This document shows positions 45,352-54,981 of a stretch of DNA of 64,000 nucleotides, one piece after another. A model generated the notes under the pieces. That model did not search any database. It worked only from the letters and a program-made list of their open reading frames with translations, and was not told the origin of the DNA. Positions within the stretch are counted from its first letter, which is position 1. The number at the start of each line of letters is the position of its first letter. A program made the translations under genes and the position numbers. The DNA is taken from the NCBI GenBank assembly GCA_016192075.1, contig JACPUU010000008.1, positions 83,307 through 147,306 of the forward strand. The letters are read 5' to 3'. This stretch comes from Bacteroidota bacterium. GTDB lineage: Bacteria > Bacteroidota > Bacteroidia > Flavobacteriales_D > Crocinitomicaceae.

Positions 45352-46245
45352 TTAAAGTTGTCCGTCTGAGTGATAGGCTCCGTTTTTCCAGATCTCAATT
45401 TTCAGGAGGATACCATCACTGTCGTATTTGTAAAGTTTTCCATCCCAAAGTTTTCCGGATTTGAACTGACCATCCATCCATAATTCATCGTCTTTGTTAT
45501 AGACTTTGTTATAGCCGTCACTCTGGAATTTTTTACCGTCTTTGGTAATACCACCTGCACCGCTTGGTCCACCTGAACCTGAAGTAGTATTGGTTGTATT
45601 AACACCTGCAGGAGGATCTTTCTGAACGGTTGAAGTTACTTCGCCGGTTGCGCTGTAAACAATCTCTTCTTTCACACTTCCGTCATCGTAATAACGGGTA
45701 GCAGCACCGGTTGTAACGCCATTGGCTTTGTTGTAAACAAATTCAGGCTGACCGTTTTCATGGTAAAGAACTACTTTTCCTTCTTCTTTTCCTTCAGCGT
45801 TAAAGGTTTTTTCCTGTGCTTTATTTCCGTTTTCATAGTAGCGGACAAAAGAGCCGGATTGTTTTCCGTTTGCATAGGTTCCCTCTTCCATTACAACACC
45901 GCTTTCATAGTATTTGATGTACGCTCCTTTCGGGCGTCCGTTTTCAAACATACCTTTGGTACGCGGGGTTTTTCCGTCTTTGTGGTACATGATCCACTCA
46001 CCGGTTTTTTTATCGTCTTTGAAATCTCCTTCTTCAACTTTTCCATCATCCGGATAACCTTTTTCAGGCATGTCTTTTCCGTAGAAAATCCAGTGTCCTT
46101 GTTTCAGTCCATTAATGGTTTGATTTGTGGCTTGAGGATCAATCCCTTCTACCCCGATGTTTGCAGAATGACTGGAGCCGTCATCATTGACGCTGAGCCC
46201 CAACAGTGGTATTACGAAAACTAATGTGGTAAAAAAACTTTTCAT
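45352..46245 (-). CDS. Secreted MORN-variant (YwqK-like) repeat protein, copy 2
   Basis: Also 297 residues, with signal peptide MKSFFTTLVFVIPLLGLSV and a chain of MORN units such as GEWIMYHKDGKTPRTKGMF (about 82-100), GSFVRYYENGNKAQEKTF and GKVVLYHENGQPEFVYNK. It aligns end to end with copy 1, and the last 65 residues (DGKKFQSDGYNKVYNKDDEL, to KNGAYHSDGQL) are almost identical. Each copy has its own terminator. Tandem duplication is clear; function is unknown. A third, shorter MORN lipoprotein lies at 57755. Confidence 0.8.
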   Translation of the reverse strand: MKSFFTTLVFVIPLLGLSVNDDGSSHSANIGVEGIDPQATNQTINGLKQGHWIFYGKDMPEKGYPDDGKVEEGDFKDDKKTGEWIMYHKDGKTPRTKGMFENGRPKGAYIKYYESGVVMEEGTYANGKQSGSFVRYYENGNKAQEKTFNAEGKEEGKVVLYHENGQPEFVYNKANGVTTGAATRYYDDGSVKEEIVYSATGEVTSTVQKDPPAGVNTTNTTSGSGGPSGAGGITKDGKKFQSDGYNKVYNKDDELWMDGQFKSGKLWDGKLYKYDSDGILLKIEIWKNGAYHSDGQL

Positions 46246-46383
46246 AACGGTAGGGTTTTATACATTTTGTTTACAATTTACAATTATTTTCATTCGTTTG
46301 GCAAACTTTTCGATGAACCAAGAGTTTTTAAAGATAAAAAAAACTTTAACTCTGATAACAAAATTATTTATTTGTTCAACGAT

Positions 46384-47319
46384 TTAAGCCTGAATATGCT
46401 CAAGCATAATCTGTGCCAAAGCGCTTAAATTGTATTTTGCTTTCCATCCCCAATCTTTGGCAGCCTCAGTGTCATCAATGCTTCCAGGCCATGAATCGGC
46501 AATGGCTTGTCTGAAATCAGGGACGTATTCAATTTGAAAATCCGGCACTGATTTTTTGATCTGTTCATAAATTTCTTTGGGCGTAAATGAGATACCCGAA
46601 ATGTTATAAGATGACCGTATTTTTACCTTTTCTGCGGGAGCTTCCATCAGGTCAATGGTAGCTCTGATGGCATCTTCCATATACATCATTGGCAGCGGTG
46701 TATTTTCTTTCAAAAAACAAGTGTACTTTTCGTTGCGTTTGGCGTAGTAAAAAATATCGACTGCATAATCGGTTGTACCGCCGCCCGGAGGCGAGGTATA
46801 TGAGATAAGACCCGGATACCGGATGCTGCGAACATCAACCCCGTGTTTTTTGGCATAATATTCACACCAGCGCTCACCCGCCTGCTTGCTGATACCATAA
46901 ACCGTACTTGGTTCCATGATGGTAAACTGCGGCGTATTTACTTTGGGCGTGGTAGGACCAAAAACAGCTATTGAGCTGGGCCAGAATATTTTGTCAATTA
47001 TTTTAGCCTTTGCCAGATCCAGCACATGAAACAATCCATCCATGTTCAGTTTCCAGGCAAAAGCCGGATTTTTTTCAGCCGTTGCAGAAAGTAAAGCCGC
47101 CAATAAATAAACTTCCTTCACCTGGTGTTTCAAAATTACCTCGTGCAGTCTGTCTTTGTCAAGAATATCAAGGGTTTCAAAAGGTCCATCGCCTAATTGT
47201 GCTTTCGGGGGCTGAACATCAGAAGCTATTACTGAATCGTTTCCATAACGTTTTCTAAGTTCAATTACCAGTTCCGTTCCGATTTGACCGGATGAACCGA
47301 CCACTAAAATTTTTTTCAT
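46384..47319 (-). CDS. L-threonine 3-dehydrogenase-like, SDR/epimerase type
   Basis: NAD-dependent short-chain (extended SDR) enzyme. The 311 residues start MKKILVVGSSGQIGTELVIE with the GxxGxxG nucleotide site, have YGISKQAGERWCEYYAKKHG (about 141-160) with the catalytic YxxxK, and the family-like stretch SIRYPGLISYTSPPGGGTTD. This matches the epimerase-like threonine dehydrogenases of Bacteroidetes that give 2-amino-3-oxobutyrate, split on to glycine and acetyl-CoA. It is divergent from the tyrosine-degradation pair, so this area is devoted to amino-acid catabolism. A sugar-epimerase role is the alternative. Confidence 0.85.
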   Translation of the reverse strand: MKKILVVGSSGQIGTELVIELRKRYGNDSVIASDVQPPKAQLGDGPFETLDILDKDRLHEVILKHQVKEVYLLAALLSATAEKNPAFAWKLNMDGLFHVLDLAKAKIIDKIFWPSSIAVFGPTTPKVNTPQFTIMEPSTVYGISKQAGERWCEYYAKKHGVDVRSIRYPGLISYTSPPGGGTTDYAVDIFYYAKRNEKYTCFLKENTPLPMMYMEDAIRATIDLMEAPAEKVKIRSSYNISGISFTPKEIYEQIKKSVPDFQIEYVPDFRQAIADSWPGSIDDTEAAKDWGWKAKYNLSALAQIMLEHIQA

Positions 47320-47445
47320 GTTGCGCATTTTGAGAATTTGCCCGTCACCAAAAACACGCTTGTCCTAAGCAATCGGGCGAGAGCAAAAATAATTTTAATT
47401 TCCTACGCATCTGACAAATGTCATATAAAAAATACCGTGTTTCTG

Positions 47446-47453
47446 TATATTTG
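47446..47453 (+). promoter_or_regulatory. Putative promoter -7 box upstream of hmgA
   Basis: TATATTTG matches TAnnTTTG. It lies 157 bases before the hmgA start, leaving a long leader that holds a 20-codon open frame (47479-47541, MVKTFDHLLMSLKFLIKRNPE) of doubtful meaning. Confidence 0.45.
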
Positions 47454-47609
47454 TGTAAATTGCTTTACCGTAAGGATTATGGTTAAAACATTTGATCATC
47501 TGTTGATGTCTTTGAAGTTCCTGATCAAGAGGAATCCTGAGTGAATGTTGTTCTTCTGAATGACCCTGTTTCAACCTATTTACTCTTTACTAAAAACTGG
47601 AATTAAATT

Positions 47610-48770
47610 ATGCCTAGATATCATAAATTGGGGAGTATTCCCCACAAACGACACACTGTATTTAAAAATCCTTCAGGAGGACTTTACCAGGAAGAACTTT
47701 TTGGTACGCTTGGTTTTTCGGGTATGTCATCCCTGATATACCACATCAACCCGCCAACCATTGTTACTTCACCGGTTAAATCTTACTCAGTGGCGCCCAA
47801 AATTGCCATTGAAAAAAACATGAAAGCATTGAGTTTCAAAGGCTTTTCGTTACCGGTAACCGATGATTACCTGGAAAGCCGCAAAGCACTTTTTGTGAAC
47901 GCATCCCTGCACATTGGTCTTGCCGCTCCAAAAGGTTTCAGCTCAGACTATTTCTATAAAAACGGCGATGCGGACGAAATGCTTTTTATTCACAGAGGAA
48001 CCGGTACCCTTAAAACCATGTATGGTAAAATTCCGTTCAAATACGGTGATTACCTCATTATTCCAAGAGGTACCGTTTACCAGCTCGAATTTGAATCCAC
48101 TGATAACCGCTTGTTATTTATTGAATCATTCGACCCTATTTACACCCCTTCACGTTACCGGAACAATTTTGGCCAGTTTCTGGAACATTCACCATTCTGC
48201 GAACGCGATTTTCGTCAGCCGCAGGATCTTGAAACCCATAACGAAAAAGGAGCTTTCAAAATAAAAATAAAAAAACAGGGAATGATGTGGGAGTATATTT
48301 ACGGTACTCACCCTTTTGACGTTGTTGGCTGGGATGGATTTAATTATCCGTATGCATTCTCGATTTTTGATTTTGAACCAATAACCGGCCGCATTCACAT
48401 GCCGCCTCCGATTCATCAGACCTTTGAGGCTGCCGGGTTTGTGGTATGTTCATTTGTGCCGCGCCTGTATGATTATCACCCGGACTCTATCCCTGCTCCT
48501 TACCACCACAGCAATGTTGACTCAGATGAAATTCTGTACTATGTGGACGGTGATTTTATGAGCCGCAATAACATTGAACACGGACAACTCACCCTTCACC
48601 CGGGTGGTATTCCACACGGGCCGCATCCGGGAGCAATAGAACGCAGTATTGGAAAAAAAGAAACGCAGGAGCTGGCAGTGATGATTGACCCTTTTGCTCC
48701 AATGAGCATAACAGAAGATGCTGTTAAACTCCAGGTTGAAGATTACTACAAATCCTGGATTATTGAATAA
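47610..48770 (+). CDS. hmgA: Homogentisate 1,2-dioxygenase
   Basis: Iron enzyme that opens the ring of homogentisate to maleylacetoacetate in tyrosine and phenylalanine breakdown. The 386 residues begin MPRYHKLGSIPHKRHTVFKN, as in this family's bacterial members. The cupin core has the iron-site and active-site motifs PPPIHQTFEAAGFVVCSF (about 269-286), YHHSNVDSDEILYYVDGDFM (about 301-320) and LHPGGIPHGPHPGA (about 331-344). It is followed after 36 bases by HPPD, which makes its substrate, so the pair forms a functional operon. Confidence 0.95.
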   Translation: MPRYHKLGSIPHKRHTVFKNPSGGLYQEELFGTLGFSGMSSLIYHINPPTIVTSPVKSYSVAPKIAIEKNMKALSFKGFSLPVTDDYLESRKALFVNASLHIGLAAPKGFSSDYFYKNGDADEMLFIHRGTGTLKTMYGKIPFKYGDYLIIPRGTVYQLEFESTDNRLLFIESFDPIYTPSRYRNNFGQFLEHSPFCERDFRQPQDLETHNEKGAFKIKIKKQGMMWEYIYGTHPFDVVGWDGFNYPYAFSIFDFEPITGRIHMPPPIHQTFEAAGFVVCSFVPRLYDYHPDSIPAPYHHSNVDSDEILYYVDGDFMSRNNIEHGQLTLHPGGIPHGPHPGAIERSIGKKETQELAVMIDPFAPMSITEDAVKLQVEDYYKSWIIE

Positions 48771-48806
48771 TTAAACGAATTCAAAAACGACAAAAAAATT
48801 GAACTT

Positions 48807-49967
48807 ATGGCTGATATAAAAAATTTAAAGAATCTTCAGAATTACGAATACTCGCTCAAAAAAGAATTTGAGGGTGCTGAAGATTTTTTGCCCTTGTTGG
48901 GAACAGACTACGTGGAACTTTATGTTGGAAACGCCAAACAATCTGCCCACTTCTATAAAACTGCTTTTGGTTTTCAAAGTGAAGCCTATTGTGGATTGGA
49001 GACGGGTGTAAAAGACCGTGTATCATACGTATTAAAACAAGATAAAATACGCCTGGTACTTACCACCCCGCTCGTAGAGGGAGGGCCGATCAACGAGCAT
49101 ATCAACAAGCACGGCGATGGCGTTAAGGTAATTGCCCTGTGGGTTGAAAATGCTACAAAAGCATGGGAAGAAACTACCAAACGTGGTGCAAAATCATTTA
49201 TGGAGCCTACCCGTGAAGAAGATGAAAACGGACATGTGGTGCGGTCAGGTATTTATACCTATGGTGAAACAGTACACATTTTTGTAGAGCGCAATTTCTA
49301 CTATGGCACATTTTTACCCGGATACCGCAAATGGGAATCACACTATAACCCTGAGCCGGTAGGTCTGAAATACATTGACCACATGGTAGGCAATGTAGGC
49401 TGGGGTGAAATGAATACCTGGACTGAATTCTATGCCAAAGTAATGGGCTTTGCGCAAATTGTTTCATTTGATGACAAAGATATTTCTACCGAATTTACCG
49501 CATTGATGAGTAAAGTAATGAGCAACGGTAATGGCCGCATTAAATTCCCAATCAATGAACCGGCTAAAGGCAAGAAAAAATCGCAGATTGAAGAGTATAT
49601 TGATTTTTACAACGGCGCCGGCTGCCAGCACATTGCTGTAGCTACCAATGATATTGTTGCCACAGTAGGTGCTATGCGTGACCGCGGTGTGGAATTTTTA
49701 TACGTACCGGACAGTTATTACGATGACTTGTTTGAGCGCGTTGGTAAAATTGATGAAGATGTTGAAGTTCTCAAAAAACACAAAATTCTGATTGACCGTG
49801 ATGATGAGGGATACTTGCTGCAGCTTTTTACCAAACCGGTTGTAGATCGCCCAACGATGTTCTTTGAAATCATTCAGCGTAAAGGAGCAAAATCTTTTGG
49901 TAAAGGAAACTTTAAAGCGCTTTTTGAATCAATTGAAAGAGAGCAGGAGAATCGCGGAACACTTTAA
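48807..49967 (+). CDS. hppD: 4-hydroxyphenylpyruvate dioxygenase
   Basis: Non-heme iron enzyme converting 4-hydroxyphenylpyruvate to homogentisate. The 386 residues hold two VOC domains: an N-terminal one (DYVELYVGNAKQSAHFYKTA, about 32-51) and a catalytic C-terminal one with iron ligands H in KYIDHMVGNVGWGEM (about 188-202), H in GCQHIAVATNDI (about 271-282) and E in MFFEIIQRKG (about 351-360). It is cotranscribed with hmgA and ends at a strong terminator. Confidence 0.96.
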   Translation: MADIKNLKNLQNYEYSLKKEFEGAEDFLPLLGTDYVELYVGNAKQSAHFYKTAFGFQSEAYCGLETGVKDRVSYVLKQDKIRLVLTTPLVEGGPINEHINKHGDGVKVIALWVENATKAWEETTKRGAKSFMEPTREEDENGHVVRSGIYTYGETVHIFVERNFYYGTFLPGYRKWESHYNPEPVGLKYIDHMVGNVGWGEMNTWTEFYAKVMGFAQIVSFDDKDISTEFTALMSKVMSNGNGRIKFPINEPAKGKKKSQIEEYIDFYNGAGCQHIAVATNDIVATVGAMRDRGVEFLYVPDSYYDDLFERVGKIDEDVEVLKKHKILIDRDDEGYLLQLFTKPVVDRPTMFFEIIQRKGAKSFGKGNFKALFESIEREQENRGTL

Positions 49968-49985
49968 TCAACTTATCCATTCAAC

Positions 49986-50016
49986 AAAAAGGCGGCTGAA
50001 ATCAGCCGCCTTTTTT
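49986..50016. terminator. Terminator of the hmgA-hppD operon
   Basis: AAAAAGGCGGCTGA (49986-49999) and TCAGCCGCCTTTTT (50002-50015) with T-run. Confidence 0.9.
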
Positions 50017-50078
50017 ATGCCCTTACACCATTCCCTTTTCTTTACAGGAATCGGGCAAAAGTGCTCAGTAAATTGCAC

Positions 50079-50110
50079 AAAAAAAGCCCGGGCGTTTGGC
50101 CCGGGCTTTT
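50079..50110 (-). terminator. Terminator of the YceI lipoprotein gene
   Basis: Minus-strand AAAAGCCCGGGC, loop, GCCCGGGCTTTT followed by more T, 19 bases past the stop at 50129. Confidence 0.9.
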
Positions 50111-50128
50111 ACTGATCAAAAGATCAAA

Positions 50129-50776
50129 TTAGATTTTGTTAGCTACGATAGTAACAGTAACTTCTACTTTAGGATCGTGTTGTTTAGCAGGTTTTTGTTT
50201 TGCATCTGCTACAAAGTAAGGCATTTCCATAGCCAGGAAGTCAACCAGGAACATAGAAACTTCAACTGTTACGTTTTCAGGAGTGATTGTAATAGTTGTT
50301 GGAGCGCTTACAGAAACTGTTTTGCCAATGATTGACAAAGTACCGGTTGCATTTGTACCGTCAAAGCTCTCAAAAGTGAATGAGCTGGTAGCGAATTGAG
50401 CGATGTCAAAAAATTCAGGTGATTTCAGGTGGTTATCCAGGTCAGCTGCTCCGGCACCTTCTTTAGCTGAATTCATATCAAAAGTCAGATCTCCGGCAGT
50501 CAGTGTAGATGTACCTGCTGAATCTGAAGTGGTGATATTACCGGCAGACAATTTCAAAGTACCCATGTGGTATTTGCTTGTGTCACCAACTTTAGCGTAT
50601 GCTTTCCAGTTAACAATAGAAGCAGCAGTGTCTACTGCGTATTGGTTGATAACTACAGCCGGGGTAGTATCTTTTGCAGTTGTGTCAGCACCATTGCCTT
50701 CAGTTGACTCACCGCCACCGCAAGAGGCGATTAACATTGAGAATGCAGCGATTCCCAGTAACATTACTTTTTTCAT
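50129..50776 (-). CDS. YceI-family lipoprotein
   Basis: YceI proteins are lipocalin-like periplasmic barrels that bind isoprenoid or fatty lipids. The 215 residues have a lipoprotein signal with the lipobox LIASCGGGES (cysteine about 19), a threonine/alanine-rich linker, and the YceI domain with VDTAASIVNWKAYAKVG (about 48-64), GTLKLSAGNITTSDS and HLKSPEFFDIAQFATSSFTF (about 105-124). Ligand unknown. A TAAATTTG box at 50807-50814 may be the promoter. Confidence 0.9.
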   Translation of the reverse strand: MKKVMLLGIAAFSMLIASCGGGESTEGNGADTTAKDTTPAVVINQYAVDTAASIVNWKAYAKVGDTSKYHMGTLKLSAGNITTSDSAGTSTLTAGDLTFDMNSAKEGAGAADLDNHLKSPEFFDIAQFATSSFTFESFDGTNATGTLSIIGKTVSVSAPTTITITPENVTVEVSMFLVDFLAMEMPYFVADAKQKPAKQHDPKVEVTVTIVANKI

Positions 50777-50910
50777 TTTCGTTCGATTGATTTAGATTTT
50801 GTGGCGCAAATTTATATACTTTCTGACGTTTTAGTATCTTCCGCAAAAAAAATATTTGGTGCAACGTTTAAATGCACCGGCTCGTCTAGCTACAAACCGA
50901 ACGCCTGTCT

Positions 50911-53900
50911 ATGAATCAGATCAAAACCTTTGTTACCGTACTTATACTCCTCTATGCCGGTAATTCTTTTTCTCAGAATGCCCTTTGCCCGGACATGGAA
51001 CCCATTTGTACGGATGTAGGACTGACTTTTACAGCAGGTACCGGAGGTGTAAACGTGGTTTCAGCCTATCCCACCAACAATTACGGCTGCATGTGGACAG
51101 GGCCAAACCCATCGTGGTATTACCTGGAAGTAGGCATTGCCGGTAATATTGACATGACGCTTACCGCCGGTTCTGACATTGACTTTGTATGCTGGGGTCC
51201 TTTTGCGGATTACCCTACTGCAGTAGCCAATTGCGGCAACCTGGGTAACGCCCCCGGGACAGATGTTGTGATTGATTGCGGTATTTCTCCCTCTGCTACA
51301 GAATATATCAACATTCCCAGCGCTGTTGTTGGGGAGGTTTACGTGATTCTGATAGCCAACTTTGCCAGTATTGTTCAGGATCTGACCTTGGTTCAATCCG
51401 GCGGAACCGGTGGAACCAACTGCAACATTGTAAATCCTGACCCATGCGTTTCTGATCCCGGTAGTTTTGTTGTTGAGAAAAATGGTTCCCTGACATCTGC
51501 CCCGGTATACCTGTGTGACGGAGACGATTTTGAAATCATTTCAAACGGTGATTATATTTTACCCAATGATACCATTCCTGCACCAACCGGTGACGGCATT
51601 TATTCTGCCCAGTTAATGTGGCTGGTCTACGATGCTCCTCCTTCATCTGCTGATCCGGGCACTGATCCGGCATTTTTAAATCTGATCATACCGGGTGAAA
51701 ACCTGGCCGATGTTAACAACAACACCAGCCCTGTTATTTCAGGCCTGGGCTGTGGAACGTACTATTTTGTTCCGGTAGCCGGTGATGACGGTGTGGGCGG
51801 CAACAACAATGTGGCAAACGGTGTCAATGACAACGGTGGATTGGACTGGGACAAAAACGGCAACGGCTGTTTTGTATTGGGTGATGCCATTCAGGTTACA
51901 TACGCCTGCGCCATACAAACCACCCCGGTTATCAACTGCAACCCACCCACGGTGATCAACGGCATGGATATTCAGATTTCAGGCGGCAGCGGAAATTACA
52001 CCGTTGTAAACCAGGGCGACGGAAACCTGGTGTCAACCAGTGTTGTAAATGGTGGTACAGCTACTATTTCAGATTTTGAAAACGGAGACACCTATGCCAT
52101 TGACATTACTGACGCTGAGGGATGCACCGCAACGATCAGCGGTACATTTGCCGCACCGGTTATTCAAAACATTACTGTTACACCCGCATTAACCTGCCCG
52201 CTGGGCGGAGACGGAAGTGTGGATGTTACCGTTAACGGAACTTCAGGAAACGGAGCACCCTACACCATTGTTATGGCCGGGGATCCGCCTACCGCCGGTA
52301 CAACCGATTCATACAGCGATATTGCCGGAACCCTTGTAACCATTGTTGTTGCAGATCAGGAGGGATGTATTTCGGATTCATCGGCAACCATTACTTCTAC
52401 CGGACACTTTATTGACGTTCAGATTGTCGCCCAGACAGACGAGGCATGTTATGGTGATGGCAACGGAAGCGCCCAGATAACGGCCATACCTACCCCAACC
52501 GGAAACATTGTAAGCATAACCTGGAATGGTCCTTCGGGTCAAAATCCGGGCGGTAACCCGGGTGGCCCTGCAAACAACTCACAAACCGGGCTGGAGCCTG
52601 GTAACTGGAGCGTGACCATTGTAGATGATGCCGGCTGTGAAGTAACCATACCTATTACCATTGGCGCACCACAGGCCCTTGATATTTATGTGGCCAATTC
52701 AAACGAACCGGTTTGTTACGGTTTCAGCGACGGATCAATCACTGTTTCAACCAGCGGTGGAATTGTTCCTGTTACGTATACCTGGAATCCGGTCAATACA
52801 TCCGGTGGAAATACCTTTAACAATCTGCCAGCTGGAACGTACTGGGCATTTGCCACAGATAACAACGGCTGTATGGACTCTATTCAGATAGACCTAGGTC
52901 AGCCTGACTCACTTTATGGAAACTTTACCATTAAAGACATTCTTTGTTACGGAGACAGCACAGGCGGTATTATTGTTGACAGTGTTTCAAACGCCGTTGG
53001 TAACGTAAGCTATTTCTGGAATCTGACCGGTGTTATTCCAAACCCGCCGGCAACGTCAAACCTGGCAAGCGGACTTCCGGTTGGAACGTATGTGCTCACC
53101 ATTCAGGATGAAATGTGTTACAACGAATATGAATTTACGTTGACTCAAAACCCTGAAATGGTATTTGTGCAGTTTGGATCTGAACCGGCTTATTGTCGTC
53201 TGTTTAATTACCAGTCAGGCAATGGTGTGGTATTTGCCTCGGCCTCCGGCGGAGTTCCTGACTACACCTATGAATGGCTCAACCTGGATAACGGCCAGAC
53301 ATCCACTAATACCACCTGGGGAGGTCTGAATCCGGGAACTTATCAAATGACCGTAACAGATGATGAAGGATGTACCCTGGTACAAACCATTGAACTGGAC
53401 TCACTGAATCCGATTGCTGATTTTGATGTGGTATCCGGTGAACTTGATGCAAACCTGGAAGGTACGGCCGTTGTCTGTGCAAATTTTGTAAACCAGTCGC
53501 AGTATTACGCCAACCCCAATGATCCAAATGCTGACACCACCTTTTTCTGGGACCTGGGTTATGGTTTGCCATGGCAGATCAGTCATGACGTGAACGAAGT
53601 TTTTGATACCTGTTATTATGTTGAAAGCGTGGTAGAAGTTTGCCTGGTTGCACTGAACAAAAATGGCTGTTCAGACACCGCCTGCCAAACACTCATTATT
53701 CACGACCAGCCGGTTTTGGAAACACCCAATATTTTTACCCCGAATGGCGATCAGGCCAATGATTATTTTGAATTCAACACAAGAGCAGTTGCCATAGTTG
53801 AGTTTGAATGCGTTGTGGTAGACCGTTGGGGAAAAGAGGTGTTTACATTCACTGCCATTACCGATAAATGGGATGGTACCACCAAAGGAGGAAAAGCATG

Positions 53901-53997
53901 CCATGACGGGGTTTATTTTTACACCTACAAAGCCGTTTCATCAAACGATACCGTTTTTGAAGGCCAGGGCAACGTACACCTGGTAAGAGGCCAGTAA
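50911..53997 (+). CDS. Large surface protein with T9SS type B (gliding motility-associated) C-terminal domain
   Basis: The 1028 residues start with a signal peptide (MNQIKTFVTVLILLYAGNSFSQ). A first domain (about 25-170) has a pattern of cysteines and VCWGPFADYPTAV-type strands, then several SprB-like repeat units such as VCYGFSDGSITVSTSGGI (about 606-623) and ILCYGDSTGGIIVDSV (about 680-695), each with C-x-G-x-x-x-G. The end is the type B sorting domain: LETPNIFTPNGDQANDYFEF and VVDRWGKEVFTFTAITDKWD (about 970-990), ending GNVHLVRGQ. SprB-type repeats are known from gliding adhesins; function here is inferred to be surface adhesion. Confidence 0.88.
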   Translation: MNQIKTFVTVLILLYAGNSFSQNALCPDMEPICTDVGLTFTAGTGGVNVVSAYPTNNYGCMWTGPNPSWYYLEVGIAGNIDMTLTAGSDIDFVCWGPFADYPTAVANCGNLGNAPGTDVVIDCGISPSATEYINIPSAVVGEVYVILIANFASIVQDLTLVQSGGTGGTNCNIVNPDPCVSDPGSFVVEKNGSLTSAPVYLCDGDDFEIISNGDYILPNDTIPAPTGDGIYSAQLMWLVYDAPPSSADPGTDPAFLNLIIPGENLADVNNNTSPVISGLGCGTYYFVPVAGDDGVGGNNNVANGVNDNGGLDWDKNGNGCFVLGDAIQVTYACAIQTTPVINCNPPTVINGMDIQISGGSGNYTVVNQGDGNLVSTSVVNGGTATISDFENGDTYAIDITDAEGCTATISGTFAAPVIQNITVTPALTCPLGGDGSVDVTVNGTSGNGAPYTIVMAGDPPTAGTTDSYSDIAGTLVTIVVADQEGCISDSSATITSTGHFIDVQIVAQTDEACYGDGNGSAQITAIPTPTGNIVSITWNGPSGQNPGGNPGGPANNSQTGLEPGNWSVTIVDDAGCEVTIPITIGAPQALDIYVANSNEPVCYGFSDGSITVSTSGGIVPVTYTWNPVNTSGGNTFNNLPAGTYWAFATDNNGCMDSIQIDLGQPDSLYGNFTIKDILCYGDSTGGIIVDSVSNAVGNVSYFWNLTGVIPNPPATSNLASGLPVGTYVLTIQDEMCYNEYEFTLTQNPEMVFVQFGSEPAYCRLFNYQSGNGVVFASASGGVPDYTYEWLNLDNGQTSTNTTWGGLNPGTYQMTVTDDEGCTLVQTIELDSLNPIADFDVVSGELDANLEGTAVVCANFVNQSQYYANPNDPNADTTFFWDLGYGLPWQISHDVNEVFDTCYYVESVVEVCLVALNKNGCSDTACQTLIIHDQPVLETPNIFTPNGDQANDYFEFNTRAVAIVEFECVVVDRWGKEVFTFTAITDKWDGTTKGGKACHDGVYFYTYKAVSSNDTVFEGQGNVHLVRGQ

Positions 53998-54104
53998 ATA
54001 CAGGTTTTTAACTAAGCGCTTTTCACAAAATTTAAGTTCTGTACCCGGTTTTACGGCATGGAGGTAGATTATTATTCCTACTTTTATACCCGAAGTAAAA
54101 CACC

Positions 54105-54977
54105 ATGTCAAGCCCTAACCGAAAAGGATTACGAACTGCATACATTTCTACCGTTATTGGTATTGTTATGGTGTTGTTTATTACCGGCCTTGTTACCTGG
54201 TTTGTGCTTGGGCTGAATCACCTCAAAAACAACAAAATTGAGAGTTTCGAAATTGACTTGTTTTTTGAACAGTCTGTCACTGAAGTAGAGCTGGGTGTTA
54301 TTGAACGGGAAATTGCCGAAAAAGAATACGTGTCCAGCGCCGCATACCGGTCAAGCGATGAAGCCTGGGACATCTTGCGTGAAGAAGTTGGTGACTCTGC
54401 CCTGAACGTTATTGATAATGAAAACCCATTGAATCAATCCATCATCATTACCCTCAAAAAAGAGTATTTCAATGCTGAAAGTGTAAAAAAAATCGAGGCT
54501 GAACTAATGGCACAATATCCGGGACAACTTACCGAAGTATCGTACCGTGAAGAGATTTTTCAAGAGGTAAATACAAACCTTCAGCGCATGGTTTATTTTG
54601 TGTTTGTACTGGCTTTGATGCTGCTTTTTATTGCCATTGGAATGATCAACAATACCATTCGTCTGTCATTGTACTCTAAACGTTTTCTCATTAAAACCAT
54701 GCAGCTGGTTGGTGCAACACCGGCCTTTATCCGCAAACCCTTTATTATTTCTGCCATTGGCCAGGCCCTCATTTCAGGGCTCATTGCCGGCTCACTGGTA
54801 CTTGGGTTTATTTTGTTACTTGAGCGTTACGATCCGCTGTTTCTTGAAATGACTGATATGACCATTTACCTGGTTGTACTGGCCGGAATTGTGGTTTTTG
54901 GAATAATCATTACCGTTTTTTCTACGTATTTCGCTTTACGTAAGTATCTTCGTTTAAATCTTGATAATCTTTATTGA
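54105..54977 (+). CDS. ftsX: Cell division protein FtsX
   Basis: Membrane partner of the FtsE ATPase, which activates peptidoglycan hydrolases at the septum. The 290 residues have four membrane helices: one at about 15-38 (TVIGIVMVLFITGLVTWFVL), a large extracytoplasmic loop to about 160, then three helices (about 163-186, 211-236, 249-275). The FtsX-type segment SLYSKRFLIKTMQLVGATPA (about 189-208) is clear. It overlaps no partner ftsE, which is 30 kb away on the other strand; separation of the two is common in Bacteroidetes. It begins the ftsX-DUF3098-uppP-truB run. Confidence 0.9.
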   Translation: MSSPNRKGLRTAYISTVIGIVMVLFITGLVTWFVLGLNHLKNNKIESFEIDLFFEQSVTEVELGVIEREIAEKEYVSSAAYRSSDEAWDILREEVGDSALNVIDNENPLNQSIIITLKKEYFNAESVKKIEAELMAQYPGQLTEVSYREEIFQEVNTNLQRMVYFVFVLALMLLFIAIGMINNTIRLSLYSKRFLIKTMQLVGATPAFIRKPFIISAIGQALISGLIAGSLVLGFILLLERYDPLFLEMTDMTIYLVVLAGIVVFGIIITVFSTYFALRKYLRLNLDNLY

Positions 54978-54981
54978 ATCT

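Noticed and set aside
44254..46245. YwqJ/YwqK-type toxin-antitoxin system
   Set aside because: The MORN-type repeats resemble YwqK, but both proteins have signal peptides and no nuclease toxin gene lies nearby.
47338..47544. Plus-strand open frames upstream of hmgA, including a 20-codon frame at 47479-47541
   Set aside because: They lie in the divergent promoter region and show no conserved protein features; a leader peptide cannot be proved from sequence.
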